A stretch of 64,000 nt of DNA from Allodiplogaster sudhausi. Its lineage: Eukaryota; Nematoda; Chromadorea; Rhabditida; Diplogasteridae. The stretch spans positions 328,501-392,500 of the forward strand of contig CALZFC010000259.1 in assembly GCA_945643635.1 (NCBI GenBank). Direction: 5' to 3'. A program made the position numbers and the translations under genes. Shown piece by piece: positions 54,207-64,000 of the stretch (positions within the stretch are counted from its first letter, which is position 1; every line of letters begins with the position of its first letter). The notes under the pieces were generated by a model. The model saw only the letters and a list, made by a program, of their open reading frames with translations. It searched no databases and had not been told where the DNA came from.

Positions 54207-57200
54207 GTGAGAGAGTAAATGTGACGAAAAAAAAGACATTTCAGCTGCGCGCCCGCTGCCTTCGCTTCGCTGGCGGCACCAAAGGAAGCCAGAAGGCGAG
54301 CGGAGAATCCATCGACGAAGCGCCACTCGAGGTAGAGTGGAGCGAGCAGGAGACGCAGTGGATCAGCCAGTGTCAGTTGGGGGGCGAAGGATGGCGTAAG
54401 GCTAAGGAGGGTTAAGACTAAGACTAAAAGAATAGTTAAAGCTAAGGTTTAGTTAAGGCTAGGGATAATTAAAGATAAGGATGGGTTAAGACTAAGGCTT
54501 AGTTAAGGCTAAGGTTTAGTTAAGGCTAAGGATAATTAACGATAAGGATGGATTAAGGCGCAGGAGACGCAGTGGATCGGCCAGTGTCAGCTAGGGGGGC
54601 ATGGTTAGTGAAGGCCAGGGAGATAGTTAAGGCTGACGATGAGGATAATGATAGTGTTAAGGCTAAGACTAAAAGAATCGTTAAGGCTAAGGCTTAGTTA
54701 AGGCTAAAGTTTAGATAAGACTAAGGATAATTAACGATAAGGATGGGTTAGGGATAAGGCTTAGTTAAGGCTAAAGTTTAGTTTAGGCTATGGATAATTA
54801 ACGATAAGGATGGATGAAGGCTAAAGAGAGTTAAGGCTAGGAGATGGTTAAGTTTAAGGAGGGGTTAACACTAAGGTTAGATTATGGTTAAGGCGTGGAT
54901 TTTATTGAATTGATATAAAAAAAATTGTTTATAGGGACCACGAGACGAGTGACGCACCATGACGGGGCAGTCAGCGTTGGACTTGGAGGTTAGAGAGCGA
55001 GAGAGAGAGAGAGAGAGCGAGAGAGAGGAGAGAGAGAGAGAGGGCGAGAGAGAGAGAGCGAGAGATATTTTACTCCTATATCACATTCCTTGTGAGATGA
55101 GTTGCCTGAAAGATACCCTGAATAGGGCCCAGCTCTGGCTGGCTCGCCAGTACTTCATTTCTATTCCTAATGATTGTTATGAAATTAATTATTAATTAAA
55201 TGCAGAGCGTTGCTCGAGATCGGAAGAACGAATTGCACCATTTATCATTTTGCTTTATAGAATAATTGATTCGTGAAAAGCACCGGATGAAAAAATATAT
55301 ATATTTTTTTTAAAGACTAATATGAAAGTGATTTATATCCCAAGTAACAAAATTACATTTAGCTATTTATTATCTGAGGTGAGATGGTTTTTTTGTAGCA
55401 TTTCTTTAAAGTGTTCCTCAATAAACTGAGAATAATAAATTGATAATTTAAAAAAATATTGGATTGTGAGCAGAAAACTGATTGTGAGCAGAAAAAAGAG
55501 GGATACAATGATACCATAATTTGAGCAAAAAGTAAAAAATAAAAGTAACAAAAAAACGGAATTTAAAAAAATAATTGCAGAATCACCCGTTGTCTTGGTG
55601 CCGCGGGCGTCCATTGCGGGCAAGCGAATCGCGCACTCGCTCTTCGTGGACATCCGCCTTCTTCGCGCCGTTCAGACGGTCGCGCCAGGAGTAAGTCATT
55701 TTATTGACTGATTTATTGATTGATTTGTTGACATGTTTTAAAATAGCCTTTTTTGTTTATTGAAAAAAGGAATTGAAAAGAAATTTTATTTATTGATTGA
55801 TTTGTTGACTTTTTTAAATCGATTTTTTTATTTATTGAAAAAAAAAGAATTGATCTTCTTTGCCTCCCTTCTCGACCACAGAGACTCAATATTACTTTAT
55901 ATTATTGCCTGAGTACCTGAGCATTATAAGCCTGATTTTATCTTCACAGAGTATTCGCGATCTGGCCGAACCGCCAGAGTTTCGAGTGAAGAAGAAGAAG
56001 ACGAAGAAGAGTTCGACGACCAGACGGGGGTCTAAGAAGGCCGGGGGGTCTAAGGCCCCAGCAGCTGCTGCTGGGTCTCAGCAGGAAGAGGAAGAAGCAG
56101 AAGAAGCAGAACACCAACAAGAAGAAGCCGAAGAAGAGTCAGACGAGGAGTGGCAGCAGTGGGGATTTGTCGAGGACGATGACGGCGTGCTCGAGGTGGA
56201 CACAGAGCAGCTGAGGAGCAGACGAGCATGGCTCGCGATGCTCAAGCATGTCGTGCTGGAAGGAGAGGTGAGGAGAGACAGAGAGAGAGAGAGAGAAGGT
56301 GAGAGAGAGAGAGGAGAGAGGTAGGATTGAGAGAGAGAAACAAAGAGAGAGAGGAGATAGTGAGAGAAAGAGAAGAGAGAGAGAAGAGAGAGAGAGAGAG
56401 AAGAGAGAGACAGAGAGAGAGAGAGGAGGGAGAGAGAGGAGGAGAGAGGGGAGAGAGAGAGAGGAGGGAGAGAGAGAAGAGAGAGAGAAGAGATAGTGAG
56501 AGAAGAGAAAGAGAAGAGAGAGAACGAGGGGATTCGAAAATGGAGTGAGAGAGAGAAAAGAGAGAGAGGGAGAGAGAGAGAGAGAGAGGAGGGAGAAGTT
56601 GAGAGAGAGAGAGAGAGGAGGGAGAGAGAGAGAGAGAAGAGGGAGGAGGGGGGAGAGAGGAGAGAGGAAGAGGAGGGAGAGAGAGGGAAGGAGAGAAATA
56701 CAGAGATAGGAAGAGAGAGATGGAAGAGTTCAGGAAGTTTAATATATAATTTGTGGGGAATAAATGGAAAATAAATACTTTAAAAGAGATTGAATTGACC
56801 TTTTATTCCAGCAACCGCCAAAGGTCGTCCGATTTACGATTCCTGTGCCCCGGCGTCGTCAGAATGGCTCGGTAATATATTTTTTTAACTTTTTATAATT
56901 ATTTTTTTAATTCATTTATGATCGACATAAGGTTTTTTTTAATGAAATCAAATCATAAAAGGAAATTCAGTTGTTTTTTTTCTTTTCTTTCTTCTATGAC
57001 GAAAATGGCCGTTGCCAAGCAAAAAGTAATATAAAGATCTTCTTTATAAAGAGCGGGTGATCCGATATGAATTTTGAGCGAAGAAGATTTGTTTAGAATT
57101 TTTTTTAAGACGGCTCTCTGTCAGGTACCCAGCAAGGTAGAAGGCAATCGTGGGTTTATATTACTTTGAGCGGGCAGAAAATCACCGGGCTCTCGATTAT

Positions 57201-57338
57201 ATTTAATAAATCAATATAGAAAGCGCTTGATAAGAGACTGGAAACTCTATAAACAAAAATATATTTATTTACATATTTATTCACTTATTGATTGATTTTT
57301 TTATTTGTTGATTGATTTATTTATATTTATTTTTATAT

Positions 57339-57381
<43 letters not shown>

Positions 57382-58274
57382 CTTACTTATTTATTTAGCA
57401 CGCATGGCCACCAACCGATTCGCCTCAAGTGCTCCTTCTCTCTCGCTTCTCTGCGTCTCTTCTCGCCTTCCTCTCCGTCTTCTACTTCAAAGTCGAGTTC
57501 TTCCATCCGAGTCGAGGCAGAATCGTCGAATTCTCAGCGCCGGTATTTTTTTTACTATTTATTTTTATTTTATTCTTATTTTTTGCCTACCTCTCTCTCT
57601 CTCTATCTTTCACTCCAGATTTAAAGGGAGGTAAGTTAAAAGTGTTTCGAATAATAAGGAAGTAATAATGATAATAATAGTGATATTAGCTATAATAATA
57701 GTAAATAATAATAATAATTAATGATAACAATTAATGATAATCATAGTAATAATAATAGTAATAATAATAACAACAATAATAATAATAATGCTAAAAGATC
57801 TACTCTTTTTCTTAAAGCACTACCCTGAAGATCTTCCGGATGACGTGCATGACTTTGTCAAGGAACTCTACGAGACCATAGGTGAGAGGGCGTGAAATTT
57901 GAAATTTTGAAATTTTGAATTTCAGTCATTGAATTTCGCGCTTTCAGTACCACACACACAATTCCGATAAGTAATTTGAGAAAACTATAAATTTCTAAAT
58001 TAGCAAACGGAATTGCTGAAATTTGATAAGATCATTTCTGACAATTCTCATCATTTCCCAAAGGATCCGAAGAGATTTTTTTTCTGTTTCAAACAAATTT
58101 GAATTTCCCGCCGAATTTTTACTTCCCGCCAAAATTCTTTTTTTCCTTTCAGATAACGCGCCTCTCGAGTGCATCTCCTTCGTGCCGCCCAAGTTCTTCG
58201 CCGACTTCCACGGCTACATCACGCGCTTCAACGAGCATCAGCTACGTGCCATCTACGAGAGAATGCCCGTATGA
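46992..58274 (+). CDS. CMTR2: Cap-specific mRNA 2'-O-methyltransferase, CMTR2 type
   Basis: 22 exons, about 890 residues: 46992-47111, 47385-47681, 47984-48061, 48572-48687, 49172-49267, 49437-49538, 50147-50250, 50763-50854, 51176-51277, 51869-51979, 52246-52365, 52692-52784, 52926-53008, 53795-53930, 54245-54395, 54935-54988, 55581-55690, 55950-56267, 56812-56871, 57399-57542, 57818-57881, 58153-58274. Methylates the 2'-O of the second transcribed nucleotide of capped RNA using S-adenosylmethionine. FtsJ/RrmJ-fold blocks: FHLCELPGNFIAAVN (SAM motif), WTANSLNP, LFGPDNSGDVT, FVTADGS (catalytic Asp), GSLVIK (catalytic Lys), VYKPSSSKAGNSE (Glu). The C-terminal part (FFHPSRGRIVEF...FVPPKF...HQLRAI) matches the CMTR2 inactive methyltransferase-like domain. 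Odd: N-terminal EMTSPEK repeats and a KKKKTKK/EEEEAEEAE insert (exon 18). The start ATG is uncertain. Confidence 0.9.
47400..47560 (+). repeat. Coding minisatellite (EMTSPEK)n with TGACGTCA palindromes
   Basis: Seven to eight 21-bp units encoding E-M/V-T-S-P-E-K variants in exon 2 of the methyltransferase. Five contain the perfect palindrome tgacgtca (near 47404, 47425, 47446, 47509 and 47530), the ATF/CREB consensus. Confidence 0.85.
48066..48215 (+). repeat. (GA)n tract after methyltransferase exon 3
   Basis: Begins about 8 bases after the donor 'gttagt'. Confidence 0.9.
49645..50080 (+). repeat. (CT)n and (TTTC)n block in methyltransferase intron 6
   Basis: CT repeats flank a pure (CTTT)n microsatellite at about 49700-49787 (more than 20 units). 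Fills most of the intron before exon 7. Confidence 0.95.
50575..50758 (+). repeat. (CT)n tract before methyltransferase exon 8
   Basis: Ends directly at the acceptor 'ttcccag' (50756-50762). Confidence 0.95.
53462..53522. repeat. Direct and inverted 'atgacattgtc' repeats
   Basis: 'gacaatgtcattatcat', 'attatgacattgtcaattatgacaatgac': short palindromic cluster in intron 13 of the methyltransferase. Confidence 0.6.
53936..54215 (+). repeat. (GA)n tract, methyltransferase intron 14
   Basis: Occupies nearly the whole intron between exons 14 and 15 except a 70-base unique island near 54065. Confidence 0.92.
54347..54600 (+). repeat. Exon-15 segment copied into the following intron
   Basis: The exon sequence for QETQWISQCQLGG (54347-54386) recurs at 54561-54600 as QETQWIGQCQLGG. 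Between and beyond lie degenerate 'ttaaggctaaggataattaa'-like tandem repeats, extending to about 54890. Confidence 0.85.
54398..54895 (+). repeat. Degenerate (gttaaggctaag)n repeat
   Basis: Intron 15 of the methyltransferase is built of variants of 'ttaaggctaagg' and 'gataattaacgataaggatg'. It superficially resembles telomere-like sequence, but the exact nematode unit TTAGGC is not tandemly present. Confidence 0.8.
56270..56735 (+). repeat. (GA)n tract, methyltransferase intron 18
   Basis: 460 bases of interrupted GA repeat, starting within 10 bases of the donor at 56268. Confidence 0.95.
57290..57395 (+). repeat. (TTTA)n microsatellite
   Basis: 'atttatttatttattt' run serving as the pyrimidine-poor 3' end of intron 19, up to the acceptor at 57398. 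Confidence 0.95.
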
Positions 58275-59808
58275 TGACCGGGGATTCGCGGCGAGACCCG
58301 CCGAACAAATTTGAATTTCCCGCCGTCTCTGGCATACTGTACCTGCGCGTCCTAAATTACGGTCCCCCATTGATCTCCCGTCCCTCCAACGTGATCTACC
58401 CTGTAATTTTTTTGTTTTTGTTTTGTTTACGTGCCCCTCTTTGCCACTGCATCATCAGACCTACAGTATATGAATTCTATATTACCGTACCCTCAGAATT
58501 CTTTTGGTCAAATTCGAATCGCCCCGGCTCCTGTTGAATAGTCGTGCCAAATGGCCGTGTGTAGGAATTGACGGCAGCGCGGGTTTTCGAGCAGTGTTGA
58601 GCAGGTGATTTAGAAAGCATTCACCCCCATTTCTGATGGTATCGATCTTTCTTTTTGAGATTTAACTTTCCCGCGCATTCTAGCGATTTAAAAAAGTACT
58701 ACACGTATCCCTTTTCTATGAGACATGCTCTTTTTCTTCTTCTTCTGTCAATTAAGTGTCGAAAAATGCGACAAATTTTAAACGGCGATTTTTCAGTGAC
58801 GTCATCGATGCTTTTAATTTATTTATTTTTCCATACCTCGCCATTGCAGCCCTTTACCAACTGTCATTATAATTATTCTATATCTGTTGAAAGTCAGAAA
58901 AGCACAGATCACCTTGTAAATGGAATATTCTTGTTGATTTCGTGTAATTAGCTGTATTGTGATCGAAAGAAATATCGGACAAAAGTTTTGGATCCATTGA
59001 AGAAAAAAAATTTTTTCTTGACATCTTGTGAATTTCCAGACATTTTACTCATGCTTCCCCGAAGCGGCAAATCTTTATTTTATTTTTCTGTTACTATCTT
59101 GTTGACTATTGATCACAATTGATCTCCGTGTGTATTTTTTAACCTGTCCCCGATTTTCCTGCTGAACTCACTTTGGATACTTGTGAGTTCTAAATTTTAT
59201 TGTGTATTTATTACATGCTCCCAACATTGACAGCACTCTTAATGTTTCGATATTCTCTGTGAATAAATAAATTATGATTATTTCACTACTACATATATAC
59301 AGATAAATACACATGTATGTACGTATAGTAAATACACCCTTTGAGCTAATAAGCTAGTCTAAATCATGATATTATTTTTTCCTCTTATTCTATGCTCAGA
59401 ATAGCCCCGCTTATTACGATTACATGAAGGCAAAGATTATGATGGAGAGAAAGAAGTTTAGCAAGACCAACAGAGAAAAGCGAGAGACAGAGAGAAAGAG
59501 AGAATATTCTTTTTTTTACATTCAAAAAAAGATATGAGCATTCGGTGGTGTAGCGACCAATTAGTAAATGGGTAAACGTTTTTTGATAGTTTTATAATTT
59601 TTTTTACAACCAGTCACTATAAAAGACAATAAATTTATCTTCCACAAGGCACTAGAAGATCAAATTCTTCCCGATTGTTAGCTTTCGCTCAAGTCATCTC
59701 ATTCTCCCCGTACAGTTGCGGGTCGAAAAGTGGCGTCGTGAGACCACGTTTCAGTGCCGGCTTACAACTAGAGAGAAGCAATCGGTGATAAGGTAGGGCA
59801 ATGAAGGA
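58275..59808. other. 3' flank of the methyltransferase, AT-rich
   Basis: Possible polyadenylation signal 'aataaataaa' near 59262. 59401-59540 could be an exon ('ctcag' then NSPAYYDYMKAKIMMERKKF in an open frame that runs into GA repeat), but I found no partner exon. Confidence 0.4.
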
Positions 59809-60056
59809 GCGAGAGGGAGAGATGACGAAGAATGGAAAGGAAAGAGAGAGGGGAGAGAGGCGAGAGAAAGAGAGAAGAGAGAGAGAGAAGAGAGATAGAG
59901 AGATAGAGAACGAGAGAGAGCCAGAGAAAGAGAGAGCGAGAGACAGAGAGAGAAAGACAGAGAAATAAAGGCAGAGATAGAGATGGGGAGAGGAGAGGTA
60001 GAGAAGGAGAAAGCGAGAGAGAGAGAGAGAGAGAGAAAGCGAGAGAGTAAGTGAAA

Positions 60057-60097
<41 letters not shown>

Positions 60098-60300
60098 AAG
60101 AGAGAGAGAGAGAGAAAGACAGAGAAATAGAGGCAGAGATGAAAGATGGGGAAGGGAGAGGTAGAGAAGGAGAGAGCGAGAAAGAAGGAAACCAAGAGAG
60201 TAAGTGAAAAGAGAGAGAAAGAAAGAGAGAGAAAGAAAGAGAGAGAAAGAGAGAGAGAGATAGAGAGAGAGCGAGAGAAAGAGCGCAAAATTCTCTCCCT
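59809..60300 (+). repeat. (GA)n tract, intergenic
   Basis: 490 bases of GA repeat with a second-order duplication: 'agaaagacagagaaata' + 'aggcagagat' + 'gatggggagaggagaggtag' occurs at 59950 and again at 60115. Confidence 0.93.
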
Positions 60301-61512
60301 CATATCTCCAGACAACTCACAATCAAAGCAGAAGCTCAGTGAAAAGATAGCAGGCATGTGCTTTTCAAGCCGCCATTTGTTTTTAATTTATTTTATTATA
60401 AATGGAATTTTATCATCAATGCTGTAACTTATTCGTATATATATATACTATGTATAAACATAGTTTTAGTTTTTTTTTTGTCATGTTTCTCTAAATTTCT
60501 ACTCTCTTTTTTATATTTTCTTTGGCAACAAAAACTTGAAAGGGACCAAACGAAACATCTTTAGTGGTTTTGTATTTTTTCTCTCGAGTTTTTTTTTAAA
60601 TGAAAATTTCGCTTGCATCGGACTTGTTATGCAGAGTTTTTTTATTTATTTAGAAGTTTTCTCAAATTAAAAGTTTGTAAGACCAAAAAGCTGCATTGAA
60701 ATGCTCCTACTGTCCTCTTCGTTGTTTCCAACTTTTTCCCTTGCAGTCCTGCACTTGATAAATTCATATAAATATGTATTCTGCTCTGCAGACGAGGCCA
60801 CTTTGTTGTCCTAATAAAAGTGCGTCACTTAAACTTTTCATCCTCTCTTTCTCTCTCTATCTTTCTATTTCACTTTTTTTATCCCTCACAATTTTTCTTT
60901 ATGTACCTCTCACACTCACTCTCTCTCTCTCTCTTTATCTCTCTCTCTCTCTCTCTCTCTTTATCTCTCTTACTCTTTCTCTTTATCTCTCTTACTCTTT
61001 CTCTTTATCTCTCTCTCTCTCTCATTATCTCTGCAGAAGAACATTACCTCTTTATCACCCTAGCCACCCGTCCTTACAAGTTGCACTTCTCGGGCACAGA
61101 ATTCTTCTGAACGCACACGTGCCGGCCTTCTTAGAGACCGCGCATCCGAGAAAGGTTGAGTCTAGTGGAAGGAAGAAACCGCACTTCCGTTTGCCTTGCT
61201 TCTTTCGATGAAGTGAAAGCGCGAAAAATTATAAATAGCTACAATTTGTGAAAGCATTAATAAATTCTTAGAATTTCGACAATTTTTTATATCTAATATT
61301 TTCCAAGAGGAAGAACGTATTCATGCATGAATTACTTAATTTAGACGCGAAATTTCTTTATTTGCAAGATGTCTTTTTACGCAGCCAGAACCTCTTAACC
61401 CTTTGGAAATGCATAGCGTCTGTCTGACAATGAGTTCCGTGACGTTTTGTAATTATTTCATTTTTTTTGGAAATGGGCGGGAAATTTAAAATTTGAATTT
61501 AATTAATTAAGG
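60301..61512. other. Upstream region of the CD36-family gene
   Basis: AT-rich, with a (CT)n run (60840-61030) ending 'ctctgcag' and a short open stretch (61037-61108), for which I see no family match. 61470-61512, with 'gggcgggaaatttaaaattt', precedes the ATG at 61513. Confidence 0.45.
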
Positions 61513-62779
61513 ATGTCCAAGGGCGCCGGCTGCCGCCACGCGCTGTACGGGCTGCTCATCTTGTCGCTCGTCCTCCTCGTGCTCGGGCTCGTCCTCTTGA
61601 TCGCCTTTCCGATCGGCATCTTCCCCGCACTCCTCAAGTCGCAGCTGCCGATAAGGTGAGTCTATCTGATGCTTGAAAAAACCCTCATTTGAATTTCGCG
61701 CCTTTTTGCCTGATGGAAAGGAGGGAGAGCATGGCCAGCTTATACCAGACAATGAGTCCCTTTTGCAAAAAAATTGTAAAAAAAAAACATTTATACTTGA
61801 AAAAATAAGTCGAAAAAGTGAAATGCTTATTTGTACTATTTCATTGCTATGCGAAATCCCCTTCCATGAGCCAAGGAAAATGCTGTTTATCGAGATAAAC
61901 TAGAGCAGAGCACCTGAAACCACATTGTTCTATATACCTTATTTTATATTTCAAAATTTTTTTATTTATAGAAAAAAGCAACTGACACTCATTGTCAGAG
62001 CAATTGCAAAGATTTTCGAGCCATAATTCAAAAATGTTAAGATATCAACTTTATCAACTTTTCAATTCTTCTTCCTTGCCAATGTTCCGCGTCTTTCTTG
62101 CTATGCTCTTTCGATAGTTGGTCTTCTGATAAGGGCGAAGAGCGCAATAAGCCCCGTTTTGCACACACGAGGCTGTAAAAATAAGAGCAGCAGCAGCCTT
62201 TTCCATTGATTCCGATTCTGTGCTCTGCTCCCCACTCTCTGCTCTTCGCAGAGCTGACAGTTATTGCGTCCCGTTGCCATGTGATACACACACGTTGTCG
62301 CTTATAAAGGAGCCCTAAAAAAATGAACGTTTGAATTCGCGCCATTTTGCCTGATACCACCGCAAGCCAACATTCATGATTTAGAGAGAAATCAACTACA
62401 ATATTCAGGAAAATTCGAATGTTTTAAGTGATATTTTCTCAAATCTTTTTTTTTTTTGCTTGAACACAAATCGAAGATAACATGATAAAGTCATGAATAT
62501 TACCAAATGTCAATGTGAGCATGACAAATATGATAAGCTTACTTGAACAATATTTGTCTAAATGCACTTGTCGAATATATGTTCTTGAACATACTACATA
62601 TTTGTCTCTCTCTGCAGAGGATACGATGACGGTACACTCTCGCAAACGGGCAATCTGTGGAAGAACCTGCCCGTGCTCAGCTACTACTCCTTCACCATGT
62701 TCAACATCACCAACATGGACGAGGTGTTGTACGACGGCGCGAAGCCGCGCCTCGTCGAAGCGGGGCCCTACGTGTACTT
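61513..62779 (+). CDS. CD36/SCARB-family scavenger receptor, 5' part
   Basis: Two exons, 61513-61655 and 62618-62779, joined in phase. Exon 1: a short cytoplasmic start (MSKGAGCRHALYG), then a transmembrane helix (LLILSLVLLVLGLVLLIAF) and FPALLKSQLPIR. Exon 2: TGNLWKNLPVLSYYSFTMFN then ITNMDEVLYDGAKPRLVEAG and PYVY, the start of the CD36 ectodomain (family consensus: ..W..LP.P...F..FN.TN..E.L.G.KP...E.GPYVY). CD36 proteins are two-pass membrane receptors for lipids and lipoproteins. The exon ends in phase 2 at 'tt|gtcagt'. No continuing exon is visible before 64000, so the gene runs beyond the window. The next gene part would start after an intron of at least 1.2 kb. Confidence 0.9.
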
Positions 62780-63173
62780 GTCAGTTTTTAGTCTTCTCAT
62801 TTATTTTAATTTCAATTAAGATTTTTTGTTTTGTAATAATTAATAATTTTCCATGTATACAAAATTGTAATCGATCAAATGGTTGCGAAAAATTTCAACA
62901 GTATGACAAGAAGTTTTTTTTTCTTCAAAAGAATACCATTAAATTGAATTCATGAGATTTTTTTTCTACTTTCCTATAGGCTTTCTACTTTGTTCTCTTT
63001 CTTTAGCTCTCTCTCTCTCTCTCTCCCTATTTGTCTCTCGCATCTCTATCATCGGAATGTACTAGAACGTTCTCGAGATAGCGGGCCAGTAATGCATTCC
63101 ATTCCGATGATAGCACGCTTGTTGTCCCGTCAATGGACGTTGCGTCCTTGTGCCACGTCAGGTTCTCAGTCAC

Positions 63174-63251
<78 letters not shown>

Positions 63252-64000
63252 ATCTATCCCATTCTCTCCCACTCTCGCTCGCTCTATCTCGATCTCTAAC
63301 TCTCTCTCTCTCTTTCTATCTAATTCACTCTGCTCTCTCCCTCCCTCACTCCTTCGCAACTGAGGCCCTTGCAATAAAAAAAAGCCCGCTCCTCCAGACT
63401 CCACTCCATTCGAACTAGACCCATTTCTCACTCGCATAGTCGAACTTGTTCTTTTTTCTCAAATGTCTCTCTCCCACTCTGGGTCTAAACTCCGCATTTT
63501 ATCAGTTTCTTAAGCTGTTTCACATTTTTCACTCACAATAAGAAGAAAGCGAAGAAACTTACAAATGGCGACTACGAAATCTTCTGTGAGGAAAACTAAT
63601 CTGACAAGCAAAATACAGGCATATAAAATGATGACCTTAATTCATATGGAATAAAAGAAGAAGAAAATAAGAGAAGATAATTTCTCAAGTAAGACTTTGC
63701 ATTCCGTAGCTTCAATCAATTGCTATCAATGACACCCCGTTTGGGAAGTCCAATTTGAGGAAGAGAGAGAAAAGAGAACGAAGCATGAGGAATAACACTT
63801 TATCAGTCGCATGCTATAGTTTACGGCTTATAATATGGCGCTTACTAAGCGTTGATGCAGCGCGAGAAAAAGGTATCATTAAATTTCATATATGCATCAT
63901 ATCACGAATCTATCACGAGGTCGAGAGGGATGACATATTCACTTTAGTTATCAGAAAATGTAAAACTGAGCGTAGAAACAGAATGCAGATCAGCGAGTGT
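62780..64000 (+). other. Intron 2 of the CD36-family gene, with (CT)n
   Basis: AT-rich with a CT repeat at 63005-63345. 63030-63120 contains an imperfect inverted repeat ('atcatcggaatg'/'cattccgatgat'). No exon recognised. Confidence 0.55.

Noticed and set aside
54398..54895. Interstitial telomeric repeat
   Set aside because: The units are variants of ttaaggctaag; the nematode telomere unit TTAGGC is not found in tandem.
59401..59540. Possible exon reading NSPAYYDYMKAKIMMERKKF
   Set aside because: Good acceptor but no partner exon within range, and the frame runs into GA repeat; kept only as a note.
1..64000. CRISPR arrays, bacterial operons, prophage or plasmid features
   Set aside because: The window is intron-rich eukaryotic DNA; the tandem arrays have no unique spacers of regular length.

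Overview
The window is eukaryotic. Genes are split into many short exons (mostly 50-180 nt) with GT-AG introns, coding exons are GC-rich, and introns and intergenic DNA are AT-rich or packed with (CT)n/(GA)n runs. A secreted Thr-rich, Cys-rich C6 (DUF281)-like gene, pyrimidine-rich AG acceptors and recurring intronic sequences such as 'tttgaatttcccgcc' and 'tactgtag' point to a nematode. I cannot name the species.

Layout. 511-3724 (+): 3' part of a diverged cyclin C paralogue. 5731-10095 (+): complete cyclin C, the Mediator kinase-module cyclin, in tandem with that paralogue. 10964-14071 (+): a gene with an Arg/Ser-rich N-terminal half, duplicated internally, and a C-terminal SH2-like domain. 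14072-25145: repeat-rich DNA with dispersed repeats R1 and R2, fragments of a minus-strand gene at 16.5-17.0 kb, a minus-strand spermidine/spermine acetyltransferase-like gene at 19.65-20.63 kb, and a small unidentified gene at 21.85-22.67 kb. 25146-26409 (+): the C6-like secreted protein. 26410-30137: segmental-duplication debris, including two displaced copies of the 3' end of the SH2-like gene, one carrying a 9-copy 31-bp minisatellite. 30138-45648 (+): complete cytosolic-type valyl-tRNA synthetase, 32 exons, 1052 residues. 46992-58274 (+): a CMTR2-type cap 2'-O-methyltransferase, 22 exons, about 890 residues. 58275-61512: intergenic. 61513-62779 (+): first two exons of a CD36/SCARB-family receptor whose remainder lies beyond the window.

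The genes belong to unrelated pathways (transcription, translation, mRNA capping, polyamine acetylation, lipid or scavenger uptake). They do not form an operon or a single system. All exon joins were worked out by hand from splice sites, reading phase and family resemblance.

The most unusual property is how the DNA is built. Many short tandem duplications copy a stretch that includes or abuts a splice site. Several introns consist almost wholly of (CT)n or (GA)n. Three introns appear to use GC instead of GT donors. A coding minisatellite in the cap methyltransferase carries repeated TGACGTCA palindromes. I found no CRISPR array, bacterial operon, rRNA or tRNA gene that I could support.
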